Part shown: positions 7,616 through 16,851 of the stretch, one piece after another | How positions within the stretch are numbered: the first letter of the stretch is position 1 | Layout: the number at the start of each line of letters is the position of its first letter | Assembly: GCF_000632715.1 (NCBI RefSeq) | Contig: NZ_BAWO01000004.1 | Span: 105,872-169,871 of the forward strand | Length of the DNA: 64,000 nucleotides | Direction of reading: 5' to 3' | Origin: Parageobacillus caldoxylosilyticus NBRC 107762 | Lineage (GTDB): Bacteria > Bacillota > Bacilli > Bacillales > Anoxybacillaceae | Program-made: the position numbers and the translations under genes | Notes under the pieces: generated by a model | The model's input: only the letters and a program-made list of their open reading frames with translations | Database searches by the model: none | What the model was told of the DNA's origin: nothing

Positions 7616-9019
7616 TTGAAACTGCTTGCCATTACTTCATGCCCTAACGGTATTGCACACACATATATGGCCGCCGAAAAACTAGCAAAAGCAGCTGAAA
7701 AAATGGGACATGAAATTAAAGTAGAAACACAAGGTTCCATTGGAGTGGAAAATGAGTTAACTCCAGAGGACATTCAATCTGCAGACGGAGTTATCATCGC
7801 TGCCGATAAACAAGTAGATAAAAGTCGCTTCTATGGAAAACGAGTGCTCGAGGCATCCGTCACAGACGGTATCCGTAAACCTGAAGAGCTCATTGCTAAA
7901 TTTGAACGTAACGAAGTTCCAGTATACGGAAAGCCACAGTCCGATACACTCAAAACGATTGAAGAAGTAAAAACAGAAAGAAAACAAAAACAAAGTCCTA
8001 TTTACCGTAACTTGATGAATGGCGTTTCCTATATGATTCCATTCGTCGTGATCGGTGGGCTTTTAATTGCTCTTTCTCTCGCTATTGGCGGCGAACCAAC
8101 GGACAAAGGTCTTGTTATTCCAAAAGGGTCTATATGGAACGATATTCTCAATGTAGGAGCGGCTAGCTTTACCTTCATGGTTCCAATTTTATCTGGCTTC
8201 ATCGCAATGAGCATCGCTGATCGCCCTGGTCTCGCGCCTGGTATGATTGGTGGTTATATTGCAGCAAATGGAAGTTTTTATGGCAGCGAAGCAGGCGCTG
8301 GATTTATCGGAGGAATTATTGCTGGATTTTTAGCTGGTTACATTGCAAAATGGATTAAAAGTATTCCTGTTCCGAAAATCGTTCAACCTATTATGCCAAT
8401 ACTTGTAATCCCATTATTTTCCTCGATCCTTGTAGCAGTCATTTTTATTTTTATCCTTGGACAGCCAATTGCCGGCATTATGGAATGGCTTACTTCGTGG
8501 CTCAATAGTATGCAAGGAGCTAGCAAAGTTATTCTTGCCATGATTCTCGGAGCAATGATTGCGTTTGATATGGGAGGGCCTGTCAATAAAGTTGCCTTTT
8601 TATTTGGTTCTGCTATGATTGCAGAAGGAAATGTCCATATCATGGGGGCGATTGCTGTAGCGATTTGTATACCGCCTCTTGGACTAGGATTAGCCACTTT
8701 ACTTAATAAATCCAAATTTACGGAAGAAGAACGGGAAGCTGGAAAAGCGGCACTCGCTATGGGACTCGTCGGTATCACTGAAGGCGCTATTCCATTCGCA
8801 GCGCGAGATCCTCTTCGCGTCATCCCAAGCATTATGATCGGTTCGATGGTCGGCTCCGTCATTGCCATGTTAAGCGGTGTTACCGACCATGTACCACACG
8901 GCGGCCCGATTGTTGCAGTATTCCAAGCTGTAGAACATGTACCGATGTTTTTCGTATCCATCATTATCGGAATGGTTGTCACTGCTTTACTTGTCAATGC
9001 CATTAAAAAACCTGTTTAG
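7616..9019 (+). CDS. manP: PTS mannose/fructose-family permease, EIIBC (ManP type)
   Basis: 467 residues. Residues 1-~105 are a fructose-family EIIB domain with phosphorylation site Cys9 in ITSCPNGIAHTYMAAE. Residues ~120-460 are the EIIC channel with about ten membrane segments and GGP motifs (DMGGPVNKVAF, GITEGAIPFAARDP, HGGPIVA). The EIIB start and the neighbours manR and manA match the B. subtilis manP operon, so mannose is the likely substrate. Unlike B. subtilis ManP it lacks a fused EIIA, which is encoded separately at 11067. TTG start with AAGGGGGG ribosome site. Confidence 0.85.
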   Translation: MKLLAITSCPNGIAHTYMAAEKLAKAAEKMGHEIKVETQGSIGVENELTPEDIQSADGVIIAADKQVDKSRFYGKRVLEASVTDGIRKPEELIAKFERNEVPVYGKPQSDTLKTIEEVKTERKQKQSPIYRNLMNGVSYMIPFVVIGGLLIALSLAIGGEPTDKGLVIPKGSIWNDILNVGAASFTFMVPILSGFIAMSIADRPGLAPGMIGGYIAANGSFYGSEAGAGFIGGIIAGFLAGYIAKWIKSIPVPKIVQPIMPILVIPLFSSILVAVIFIFILGQPIAGIMEWLTSWLNSMQGASKVILAMILGAMIAFDMGGPVNKVAFLFGSAMIAEGNVHIMGAIAVAICIPPLGLGLATLLNKSKFTEEEREAGKAALAMGLVGITEGAIPFAARDPLRVIPSIMIGSMVGSVIAMLSGVTDHVPHGGPIVAVFQAVEHVPMFFVSIIIGMVVTALLVNAIKKPV

Positions 9020-9032
9020 TTCGCCTCATTTC

Positions 9033-9068
9033 AGAATCTTTGCTATAGGCAAAGATTCTCCCTTTTTA
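9033..9068 (+). terminator. Terminator between manP and manR
   Basis: AGAATCTTTG-CTATAGG-CAAAGATTCT followed by CCCTTTTTAT. It would lower expression of manR and downstream genes relative to manP, or isolate manR under its own promoter. Confidence 0.75.
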
Positions 9069-9094
9069 TCTATTGAAAAAGGAGGTGAGCATTG

Positions 9095-11104
9095 ATGCTT
9101 TCCCGCCATAAACAATTATTAAAGCAGTTATTAGCTGCTCATACGCATACTTCGGTTGCAACGTTGGCAAGTCAACTAGTTTGTTCGGAAAAAACGATTC
9201 GTAACGATTTAAAAGCACTCGATGAATTTCTTTCCGAGAAATACCCAAACATTGTTATAGAGCGAAAACCAAGTGTCGGAGTCATTATTAGAGGGAAAGA
9301 GACGGAAAAACAAAAGCTTCTTCATGATTTGGCCCGGCTTGAAGAAACAAATTCTTCCCAAGATTATCGGAAACTTCAATTAATAAAAATACTTCTCACA
9401 GAAGATAAACCGGTAACGATGCAACAGCTCGCCGAACGATTTTATATTAGTAAACCAGCTATTCAAAATGATTTAGAAGAAATCGAACAATGGCTGCAAT
9501 CGTTCGGCCTCGTACTTATTCGGAAACCTCACCTCGGCATAAAAGTAGAAGGAACCGAACAGGCATGGCGTACCGCCTTATCGCGATTAGTAGAACTTCT
9601 TGTAGACCATTCTTACTATATATTCGACGCCAAGCAACTAAAATTAATCGAAGACGTATTGAAGCCATACGAGCTTGCCTTGATTGAAAAAGAAATACGA
9701 AAAATGGATGAATGGCTTGAATTTCCTCTTACCGATCAGTCTGTGATCAGTTTAACAGTGCATATCGCTATCGCAATCAAACGGATCAAAATGGGCCATC
9801 GTATTGATATCCATACAAATCAATTGCAAGAGTTGCAAACAAAACCAGAGTATCGGCTTGCCGAACAATTGGCAAAACAAATCGAACAATGGATTGCTGT
9901 AAAAATCCCTGATGAAGAAATTGGATATATCACGTTGCATCTGCTTGGCGCAAGATTGCGATATGATCAGACAAATGAAAAAAAAGATATCGAGCAACTG
10001 TTAACAAAAATGGACAACGAAGCATTGCAAATCGTAAAAGAGCTTATTCATGATATTTCTTTGCATACCGATGAACGTTTACGTAAAGATAAAGAGTTAT
10101 TAATCGGGCTTACGATCCATATTCATTCTACACTCAATCGATTGCGGAACGGGTTAGCCGTAAAAAATCCCTTATTAAAAGATATCAAACAAATGTATCG
10201 CTATCCGTTTGAAATCGTGTTGTCACTGATCCCAAAAGTCGAGAAAAAAATAAATGTTCCAATTCCCGAGGATGAGGTCGCCTATATTGTTCTTCACATT
10301 CAAGCGGCTTTGGAACGGATACAGCACAAGAATGAAAAAATAAGAGCGGTTATTGTTTGTGCCACTGGTTCGGGAACATCCCGGCTCATCGAAGCAAAGA
10401 TATCCGCTGCCTTTCCAAAATTGGAGATTGCTGCTGTTGCATCTATCGCGAAACTCAATGAAATCATTGCTGCGACAAAGCCAGATGTGCTTATTAGTAC
10501 TGTTCCATTGGAACATCGAAAAATTCCTGTGATCACGGTAAGCCCACTGCTGCCAAAACAAGAACTTGACATGATAGAACAATGGATAGAACGTGTGTCC
10601 CGGCCAAGCCGTTATGAAATGTTGAGACAACTAATGAACCCTTCATGTATTTTTCTTGATATATCAGTTTCCAATCGCTTTGAAGCCATTGACTATATAG
10701 CAAATGAACTTTGTAAACGAGGATATGTAAAACAACTATATGGACAAAGCGCCAAAGAGCGTGAAGCGCTTTCCTCGACATATATCGGTGGGGGAATCGC
10801 CATTCCACATGGTCAAATTCAATGGATTAATCAATCTGTTGTTGCCGTGGCTCGTTTATCTTCACCAATTGATTGGGATGGTGAGCAGGTAAAATTTGTG
10901 TTGATGATTGCCCACCGTCTCAACGATAACAGGCAAATAAAAAAACTGTTTCAAGAAATAGCTCTTCTTTCCGAGGACGAACAAATGCTAAAACAGCTAT
11001 CTATCTGCAAAACAGCAGATGAATTTATCAATTACTTCAAATCTAGAAAGAGGGGAGAAATCGGAAATGAAATTAACAGAATTAATGACTATGGAATTGA
11101 TTGA
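9095..11104 (+). CDS. manR: PRD-containing transcriptional activator ManR (BglG/MtlR family)
   Basis: 669 residues. An N-terminal HTH (TSVATLASQLVCSEKTIRNDL) and second wHTH (PVTMQQLAERFYISKPAIQNDL) are followed by two PRD domains (about 170-400, with regulatory His in HIAIAIKR and TLHLLGARL), an EIIB-like domain (IVCATGSGTSRLIEAKI, ~410-490) and a C-terminal EIIA-like domain with IPHGQ (~515-655). Known role: PTS-dependent phosphorylation sets its activity at the manP promoter. Both TTG at 9092 and ATG at 9095 fit the GGAGGTGA site; ATG chosen. Its last 38 bp overlap the IIA gene. Confidence 0.87.
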   Translation: MLSRHKQLLKQLLAAHTHTSVATLASQLVCSEKTIRNDLKALDEFLSEKYPNIVIERKPSVGVIIRGKETEKQKLLHDLARLEETNSSQDYRKLQLIKILLTEDKPVTMQQLAERFYISKPAIQNDLEEIEQWLQSFGLVLIRKPHLGIKVEGTEQAWRTALSRLVELLVDHSYYIFDAKQLKLIEDVLKPYELALIEKEIRKMDEWLEFPLTDQSVISLTVHIAIAIKRIKMGHRIDIHTNQLQELQTKPEYRLAEQLAKQIEQWIAVKIPDEEIGYITLHLLGARLRYDQTNEKKDIEQLLTKMDNEALQIVKELIHDISLHTDERLRKDKELLIGLTIHIHSTLNRLRNGLAVKNPLLKDIKQMYRYPFEIVLSLIPKVEKKINVPIPEDEVAYIVLHIQAALERIQHKNEKIRAVIVCATGSGTSRLIEAKISAAFPKLEIAAVASIAKLNEIIAATKPDVLISTVPLEHRKIPVITVSPLLPKQELDMIEQWIERVSRPSRYEMLRQLMNPSCIFLDISVSNRFEAIDYIANELCKRGYVKQLYGQSAKEREALSSTYIGGGIAIPHGQIQWINQSVVAVARLSSPIDWDGEQVKFVLMIAHRLNDNRQIKKLFQEIALLSEDEQMLKQLSICKTADEFINYFKSRKRGEIGNEINRINDYGID

Positions 11105-11519
11105 GCTACAACTGAAAGGGGAAACGAAAGATGAGATTATGGAAGAAATGGCTACCATGATCGATCGTTCTGGCGCCTTATACGACAAAGAAGCATATAA
11201 ACAATCGCTGTATCATCGCGAAATGGAAGGAAGCACAGGCATCGGATTTGGTATTGCGATTCCTCATGGCAAAAGTCATGCTGTAAAACAAACGTGTGTT
11301 GCCTTCGGGGTAAAACGCAGCGGTGTAGACTGGGACAGCTTAGATGGCGAAAAAGCTCAGCTCATTTTTATGATCGCTGTGCCAGAAGAACAAGCGAGTA
11401 ACGAACATTTAAAAATTCTTCAATTCTTATCTCGAAAACTTATGGATGATGAATTTCGCGAACATCTTTTACAAGCAAAAACAAAAGAAGAAATCATGCA
11501 ATTATTCGAACAAGTATAA
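11067..11519 (+). CDS. PTS fructose/mannose-family EIIA component
   Basis: 150 residues of the fructose/mannitol EIIA fold. The phosphorylated His is in GIGFGIAIPHGKSHAV. The chosen ATG (MKLTELM) has an AGGGGAG site upstream and starts inside the 3' end of manR in another frame. It passes phosphate from HPr to the EIIB domain of ManP. In B. subtilis this domain is fused to ManP, so the free-standing form fills the missing part of this permease. Confidence 0.85.
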   Translation: MKLTELMTMELIELQLKGETKDEIMEEMATMIDRSGALYDKEAYKQSLYHREMEGSTGIGFGIAIPHGKSHAVKQTCVAFGVKRSGVDWDSLDGEKAQLIFMIAVPEEQASNEHLKILQFLSRKLMDDEFREHLLQAKTKEEIMQLFEQV

Positions 11520-11572
11520 TGTATAATGAAGATATGGCATTCATGTATAACTCTATAAAAGGGGTGATTCCC

Positions 11573-12529
11573 ATGCAAATTGAGCCAATTTTTCTCACTC
11601 CTATTTTTCAAGAGCGCATTTGGGGTGGTACAAAGCTAGCGGAACGATTCGGCTATTCGATTCCGTCGCCGCATACAGGCGAATGCTGGGCGGTATCGGC
11701 CCATCCAAATGGTCAAACCGTGATTAAAAACGGACCGTTTCAAGGAATGACGCTGGGACAACTTTGGGAAGAGCGCCGCGACTTATTTGGCCACTTTCCA
11801 TCAGATCGCTTTCCATTGTTGACGAAAATTTTAGATGCCAACGCCGATTTATCAGTACAAGTGCATCCTGATGACGCCTACGCGCAAAAACATGAAAATG
11901 GCGAACTCGGGAAAACAGAATGCTGGTATATTATCGACTGCAAACAAGGCGCAGAGCTTGTTTATGGGCATCATGCAAAAACGAAAGAAGAACTGAAGGA
12001 AATGATGGAACAAGGACAGTGGGACAAACTGCTTCGCAAAGTCCCAATCAAGCCCGGCGACTTTTTCTATGTCCCGAGCGGCACGATGCACGCCCTTTGC
12101 GAAGGGACGCTCGTCCTCGAGACACAGCAAAGCTCAGACACGACCTATCGTGTCTACGACTATGACCGCGTCGACAGCAACGGGAAGAAACGCGAACTCC
12201 ATTTAGACAAAGCGTTTGACGTCATTACCGTCCCGCATCGTGATGCTGCCGTTCACCCGCGCGTCACACAAATGGACGGCGCTGTCGTTACCACCTTTAT
12301 CGAAAGCGACTATTTTGGCGTGCAAAAGTGGGAAGTGGACGGGACTGCCGAATTCGAGCAAACGCGGCATTTTTTGATCGTCAGCATCCTTGCCGGACAA
12401 GGGGAACTCGTATCCGGAGAACGTTCTTACATACTGAAAAAAGGAGATCATTTTATTTTGCCGCATCAATTTGGCCGCTTTGCCATTAAAGGAACACTGG
12501 AAGCGATCTCCTCATGGCCGCGCGCATAA
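11573..12529 (+). CDS. manA: Mannose-6-phosphate isomerase, class I
   Basis: 318 residues of the Bacillus-type ManA family. It interconverts mannose-6-P and fructose-6-P, feeding imported mannose into glycolysis. Zinc ligands are visible in QVHPDD (His-x-Asp region), GKTECWYII and the second HA motif in PSGTMHAL. ATG at 11573 has an AAAAGGGGTGA ribosome site; earlier in-frame starts lack one. Last gene of the mannose operon, followed by a strong terminator. Confidence 0.92.
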   Translation: MQIEPIFLTPIFQERIWGGTKLAERFGYSIPSPHTGECWAVSAHPNGQTVIKNGPFQGMTLGQLWEERRDLFGHFPSDRFPLLTKILDANADLSVQVHPDDAYAQKHENGELGKTECWYIIDCKQGAELVYGHHAKTKEELKEMMEQGQWDKLLRKVPIKPGDFFYVPSGTMHALCEGTLVLETQQSSDTTYRVYDYDRVDSNGKKRELHLDKAFDVITVPHRDAAVHPRVTQMDGAVVTTFIESDYFGVQKWEVDGTAEFEQTRHFLIVSILAGQGELVSGERSYILKKGDHFILPHQFGRFAIKGTLEAISSWPRA

Positions 12530-12533
12530 TACC

Positions 12534-12567
12534 AAAGGGAGCTGTCTGCGTGTAGACAGCTCCCTTT
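12534..12567. terminator. Bidirectional terminator between manA and the symporter gene
   Basis: AAAGGGAGCTGTCT-6 nt-AGACAGCTCCCTTT, a 14-bp perfect stem between two convergent genes. Confidence 0.8.
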
Positions 12568-12570
12568 GTA

Positions 12571-14043
12571 TTAATCTTCGTTTACTGCTTTTGCGTGAGA
12601 GGTTGGATATTCTTTTTCCCAAAAGTCAGCACCGGTAATACCTAGTTTTACTGGATCAAAGACCGGATCTTTTCCGGCTTTTTTCTGTTGTTCATAGTCC
12701 TTAAGAACCTTTAACGCTGGTTTCGTCAATAAAAGAATCGCAATCAAGTTGAGCCAAGCCATGCTTCCGACACCAATATCGCCCAGCGTCCATGCCAGTT
12801 TCGCTGTTTTTATGCATCCGTAAAATACGACTGCCAACATAGCCACTTTTAATGCATATTGAAGCCAGTTTGCCTTATTTAGCTTTAATAGGCGGGCCAT
12901 ATATGCGATGTTCGTTTCTGCCATATAGTAGTAGGCCATAATCGTCGTAAACGCAAAGAAGAATAAAGCAATTGCGACAAACGGCGCCCCAAAGCCCGGA
13001 AATACCGTTTCCACCGCTTTTTGCGTAAAAATAGGCCCCGGCTCCACATCTCCAAGTTTTTGCACAATCGGCGCTTTTCCTTCCGGTGTGACATTATACA
13101 TGCCAGTGATTAAAATCATGAATGCCGTCGCCGAACATACAAACCATGTATCGACGTAGACGGAAAATGCTTGAACTAAGCCTTGTTTCGCCGGATGCGA
13201 CACTTCCGCCGCTGCGGCTGCATGCGGCGCCGTCCCTTGTCCCGCTTCATTGGAATAAATGCCGCGTTTCACACCCCAGGAAATCGCCGCGCCAAGAATG
13301 CCGCCAAACGCTGCGTCCATGCCAAAGGCGCTGCGGAAAATTAAACCGAGTACGTGCGGCAGTTCGGAAATATTGGCAAAAACGATAAATAAGGCCATTA
13401 AGATATACCCTAGCGCCATAAACGGGACAATCCATTCGGCTGCACGTGCAATCCGTTTGACGCCTCCAAAAATGATAACACCTAAAAGAATAACAATGCC
13501 AATTCCCGTAACCGTCGGGCTGATCCCAAAAGCATTTTTAATCCCTTCGGCAATGCTGTTGGCCTGCACGCCTGGAAGCAGCACACCGGTCGCCAACACC
13601 GTCACAACTGCAAATAAGACCGCATACCATTTCATATTCAAGCCTTTTTCAATATAATAGGCTGGACCACCGCGAAACTGGCCATCTTGCTTCGTTTTAT
13701 ACACTTGCGCAAGCGCCGCTTCGACAAACGCGGAGCCTGCCCCTATAAATGCAATGAGCCACATCCAAAAGACGGCGCCAGGCCCCCCAAATGCAATCGC
13801 CGTCGCGACACCGGCGATATTCCCTGTCCCGACCCGTCCGGACAATGCAAGCGACAGCGCTTGGAAAGAGGAAATTCCCGCCTCTGAGCTTTTGCCCTGG
13901 AACATTTGCTTGATCATTTCTTTCATGTGCCTCACTTGTAAAAAGCGAGTAAGCAGTGAGTAAAAAAGACCTGTTACAATGCAAAGAACGACTAACGCCG
14001 GACTCCAAATAATCCCGTTTAACCACTCTACAAATTTCTCCAC
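12571..14043 (-). CDS. Sodium:alanine/glycine symporter (AgcS/AlsT family)
   Basis: 490 residues with about ten to eleven membrane segments. Family hallmarks are visible: RVGTGNIAGVATAIAFGGPGAVFWMW (split) near residue 70-95, YYIEKGL, and WGVKRGIYSNEAGQGTAPHAAAAAEVSHPAKQG. The AGCS family imports alanine, glycine or glutamine with Na+. Substrate cannot be told from sequence. The gene stands alone between terminators, with an AGGGGGATTGAAG ribosome site before the ATG. Confidence 0.9.
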   Translation of the reverse strand: MEKFVEWLNGIIWSPALVVLCIVTGLFYSLLTRFLQVRHMKEMIKQMFQGKSSEAGISSFQALSLALSGRVGTGNIAGVATAIAFGGPGAVFWMWLIAFIGAGSAFVEAALAQVYKTKQDGQFRGGPAYYIEKGLNMKWYAVLFAVVTVLATGVLLPGVQANSIAEGIKNAFGISPTVTGIGIVILLGVIIFGGVKRIARAAEWIVPFMALGYILMALFIVFANISELPHVLGLIFRSAFGMDAAFGGILGAAISWGVKRGIYSNEAGQGTAPHAAAAAEVSHPAKQGLVQAFSVYVDTWFVCSATAFMILITGMYNVTPEGKAPIVQKLGDVEPGPIFTQKAVETVFPGFGAPFVAIALFFFAFTTIMAYYYMAETNIAYMARLLKLNKANWLQYALKVAMLAVVFYGCIKTAKLAWTLGDIGVGSMAWLNLIAILLLTKPALKVLKDYEQQKKAGKDPVFDPVKLGITGADFWEKEYPTSHAKAVNED

Positions 14044-14120
14044 TTCAATCCCCCTATATCTATTCGTCTAATAACATTTATATTATAAAATATTTTTAAT
14101 TTTCATTTAATATTAAATTA

Positions 14121-14150
14121 AAAAAGTCCCTTAAATCGAAGGGACTTTTT
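14121..14150 (-). terminator. Terminator of the glycerate operon
   Basis: Minus strand AAAAAGTCCCTTCGATTTAAGGGACTTTTTT: a 10-bp stem with U-run. Its 5' arm overlaps the glycerate kinase stop codon. Confidence 0.85.
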
Positions 14151-15291
14151 ACTCCATACTTTTTCCAATTTTGCATGCCGCAGCAATGTTTCGTGCTGCC
14201 TTTGTAATATAATATTCTGCGTTTTCAATGGCTTTTTCCAGTGAAATAATTCCCGGGACAATGCTGTAAAGCGCGTCAATGCCGTGGTTCAGTACAACGT
14301 CGCTGTCATCGGAAACAGAACCGGCAAGGGCAATGACTGGTATATGGTACCGCTTGGCCGCTTTTGCGACACCGACGGGCGTTTTTCCGAAAATCGTCTG
14401 CCCATCGATGCGCCCCTCTCCGGTGATCACAAGCGCAGCGCCTTGAATTCGCTCGGAAAATTTCACTGTTTCCAGTACAATGTCCACTCCGCGCTTTAGC
14501 TCTGCGTTCAGAAAGGCAAGCAGCCCCGCGCCTAAACCGCCCGCCGCCCCGGCGCCAGGGATGTCTTTCACTTGTTTCCCTAACGTTCGTTCAATGACAG
14601 CGGCGTAGTGCTGCAAATTTTGATCGAGCACCGCGACCATTTCCGGCGACGCCCCTTTTTGCGGACCGAAAATCGCCGACGCCCCGTTTGGGCCCGTCAG
14701 CGGATTGTCGACATCGCAGGCCACCTCAATTTTGACATGTTTCAGCCGCGCGTCCATCCCGGAAAGATCAATGTCGGCCAATTCAGACAAGCTGCCGCCT
14801 CCCGGGCCGATTTCCTGGCCGCGGCGGTCTAAAAGGCGGCCGCCAAGCGCCTGCACCATTCCGGCTCCTCCGTCATTGGTCGCGCTCCCGCCGATGCCGA
14901 TAATAATATGCTCAGCGCCTTCATCGAGAGCGGCGCGGATTAATTCTCCCGTTCCTCTTGTTGTTGTCGCCAGCGGGTTGCGCTTGTCCCGTGGGACAAG
15001 GTGCAAACCGGAAGCGGCCGCCATTTCAATCGCAGCCGTTTTTCCGTCGCCAAGCATGCCGAAAAAGGCCGACACGCGCTCCCCGAGCGGTCCGGTCACT
15101 TCCGTTTTGACAATGCGTCCGCCTGTCGCGTCAACGAGCGACTGGACGGTGCCTTCTCCGCCGTCTGCCATCGGCACTTTCACGTATTCCGCCTCCGGAA
15201 ATACTTCGCGGAAACCTTTTTCCACTGCATTCGCTACTTCGAGTGCGGACAGACTTTCTTTAAACGAATCTGGCGCAATAACGATTTTCAT
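14149..15291 (-). CDS. glxK: Glycerate kinase (GlxK/GarK family)
   Basis: 380 residues, the usual length. Signatures: MKIVIAPDSFKESLSA at the N-terminus, PMADGGEGT near residue 44, and GIGGSATNDGGAGM. It phosphorylates D-glycerate to phosphoglycerate using ATP. The ATG at 15291 is chosen from the family start; an in-frame ATG four codons earlier (MGGKK) is possible. It follows the GntP-family permease by ~20 bp, so the two form a glycerate uptake and use operon. GC-rich third positions compared with the accessory genes. Confidence 0.93.
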   Translation of the reverse strand: MKIVIAPDSFKESLSALEVANAVEKGFREVFPEAEYVKVPMADGGEGTVQSLVDATGGRIVKTEVTGPLGERVSAFFGMLGDGKTAAIEMAAASGLHLVPRDKRNPLATTTRGTGELIRAALDEGAEHIIIGIGGSATNDGGAGMVQALGGRLLDRRGQEIGPGGGSLSELADIDLSGMDARLKHVKIEVACDVDNPLTGPNGASAIFGPQKGASPEMVAVLDQNLQHYAAVIERTLGKQVKDIPGAGAAGGLGAGLLAFLNAELKRGVDIVLETVKFSERIQGAALVITGEGRIDGQTIFGKTPVGVAKAAKRYHIPVIALAGSVSDDSDVVLNHGIDALYSIVPGIISLEKAIENAEYYITKAARNIAAACKIGKSME

Positions 15292-15311
15292 CTTCTTTCC
15301 CCCCATTGTGA

Positions 15312-16577
15312 TCATGAAAACAAGCGAAAGACACCAAAAATAAGCGTCGAGATGACGGTGAGCGTCAAACCGATCAGCGACTCATACGGAATTAATTTCA
15401 GCCGTTCCTTTATCTCCATATGGACGCTGCCTGCCGTCGCATGAAAGAAGCTGCCATGCGGCAAATGATCGAGCACCGTCGCTCCGGCATGAATCATGGC
15501 GGCTCCAGCTAATGCAGAAATGCCTAGACTCATAATTGTCGGACCGAAGACGCTGCTTGCGACGGCGGTTCCAGCAGTCGTCGAAGCAGTCGCCCCGGAC
15601 ATGAAAATTCCGGAAACCGGCGCCAGCACGTAGGCAGGCAGGCCGAAATGATCCAATCCATCGACAATCACATCTTTTAGCGAAGAATTGGCAACAATCC
15701 CCGCCAATGCCCCCGTTCCGACCAACATAATGGCAACGCCGGACATTTTCGCTAATCCCGACATCATGAATGTATTTAAATGGGCCCCTTTTTTCATCAC
15801 CAGCGCACCAACAATGCCGCCGATGGGAAGGGCGATCATCGGGTCAATCGCAATATGAAACAGCGGCCGCAACGCAAGCAATAAAATGGCAGTGAGCGGA
15901 GCGATAATGGCCGTGAAAAACGGCGGCACCGATCCATCGTTTTTCCCTTCCCACTCTTCATCGACAGGCGTTCCTTTCCCGACAAGCTTTTTTGCTATTA
16001 TGTACGTAACAGTAAGGCCAAACGCCGCGGGAATCATCCCTGTCGCCATCAACGACGTTAAGGGAACATGAAACGCATCGGCTGCGGCGATGGCATTCGG
16101 GTTTGGCGACATAATGTTTCCCGCCTTTCCACCGCCAATCATTGCGAATAAAATCGCCGTTTTCGAGATATTCGCCCGTCTGGCAATCGCCAAGGCAATC
16201 GGCGCAACAGTAATGACTGCAACATCGACAAACACGCCAACCGCCGTCAGCAGCATTGTCGCCGTCGCAAGCGCAAGCAAAGCTTGCGTTTCGCCAAGTT
16301 TGCCGACAATCGTTTTGGCGATCGATGCCGCCGCCCCTGATTCCATTAACACTCCCGCCAGCACCCCCGCGGCCAAAATGCGCAAGACGGCGGGAACCAT
16401 TCCTTTTGCTCCTTCCATCATCACCGTGACCGTATCCGTCACATTAACTCCGCCAACAATCCCACCAATGAAAGCTCCGGCAATCATTCCGTAGGCGGGG
16501 GAAACTTTTCGTAAAATCAATACAATGGCAATGATTAATGCTACGATTGCTCCTAATGCGCTTACTTGAATATCCAT
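15312..16577 (-). CDS. GntP-family organic acid permease, probably glycerate/gluconate
   Basis: 421 residues with ~12 hydrophobic segments. GntP-family hallmarks include GGGKAGNIMSPNPNAIAAADAF and FMSGATASTTAGTA. Good AAAGGAGGAGC ribosome site before ATG 16577; earlier in-frame starts were rejected. Pairing with glycerate kinase suggests glycerate import with H+, but the family also carries gluconate and related acids. Confidence 0.85.
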   Translation of the reverse strand: MDIQVSALGAIVALIIAIVLILRKVSPAYGMIAGAFIGGIVGGVNVTDTVTVMMEGAKGMVPAVLRILAAGVLAGVLMESGAAASIAKTIVGKLGETQALLALATATMLLTAVGVFVDVAVITVAPIALAIARRANISKTAILFAMIGGGKAGNIMSPNPNAIAAADAFHVPLTSLMATGMIPAAFGLTVTYIIAKKLVGKGTPVDEEWEGKNDGSVPPFFTAIIAPLTAILLLALRPLFHIAIDPMIALPIGGIVGALVMKKGAHLNTFMMSGLAKMSGVAIMLVGTGALAGIVANSSLKDVIVDGLDHFGLPAYVLAPVSGIFMSGATASTTAGTAVASSVFGPTIMSLGISALAGAAMIHAGATVLDHLPHGSFFHATAGSVHMEIKERLKLIPYESLIGLTLTVISTLIFGVFRLFS

Positions 16578-16851
16578 AACAGCTCCTCCTTTCACACGAG
16601 CCATGCCCCCTCATGAACATGACTGATTCTCACTTTATCGCCAGAGCCAATAATGTCACCTTCTCGTCCATCACATTCGTATTTCTCCCTAAAATCTTCA
16701 TCGTCCGTTCACCGATAACTCCTTCGTAAATGGATGCAACGCTTCTCCCTCCTTCTCGAACATTTTCACAATAATTACATTTTATTAATAATCTATTCAA
16801 TTTTCTTTTTTATCATAATGATTGTAAAAATAAGAAAAGGGAGTGTCAAAT
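16578..16851. other. Divergent intergenic region without a convincing gene
   Basis: Lies between the glycerate permease and phoA. The minus strand from ~16735 to ~16600 reads open in two overlapping frames (one ending ...GRNTNVMDEKVTLLALAIK, the other ...GDKVRISHVHEGAWLV) after a GGAGGG site at ~16750. Neither has a good start. It could be a decayed gene remnant. The AT-rich part 16770-16840 probably holds the phoA promoter. Confidence 0.35.

Noticed and set aside
14044..14118. Glycine riboswitch before the AgcS symporter
   Set aside because: The gap is only ~75 bp, very AT-rich, and lacks the conserved aptamer sequences.
14243..14258. TTCCCGGG inside glxK as a Noc-binding site
   Set aside because: Only the central 8 bp fit the Noc consensus; flanks do not match.
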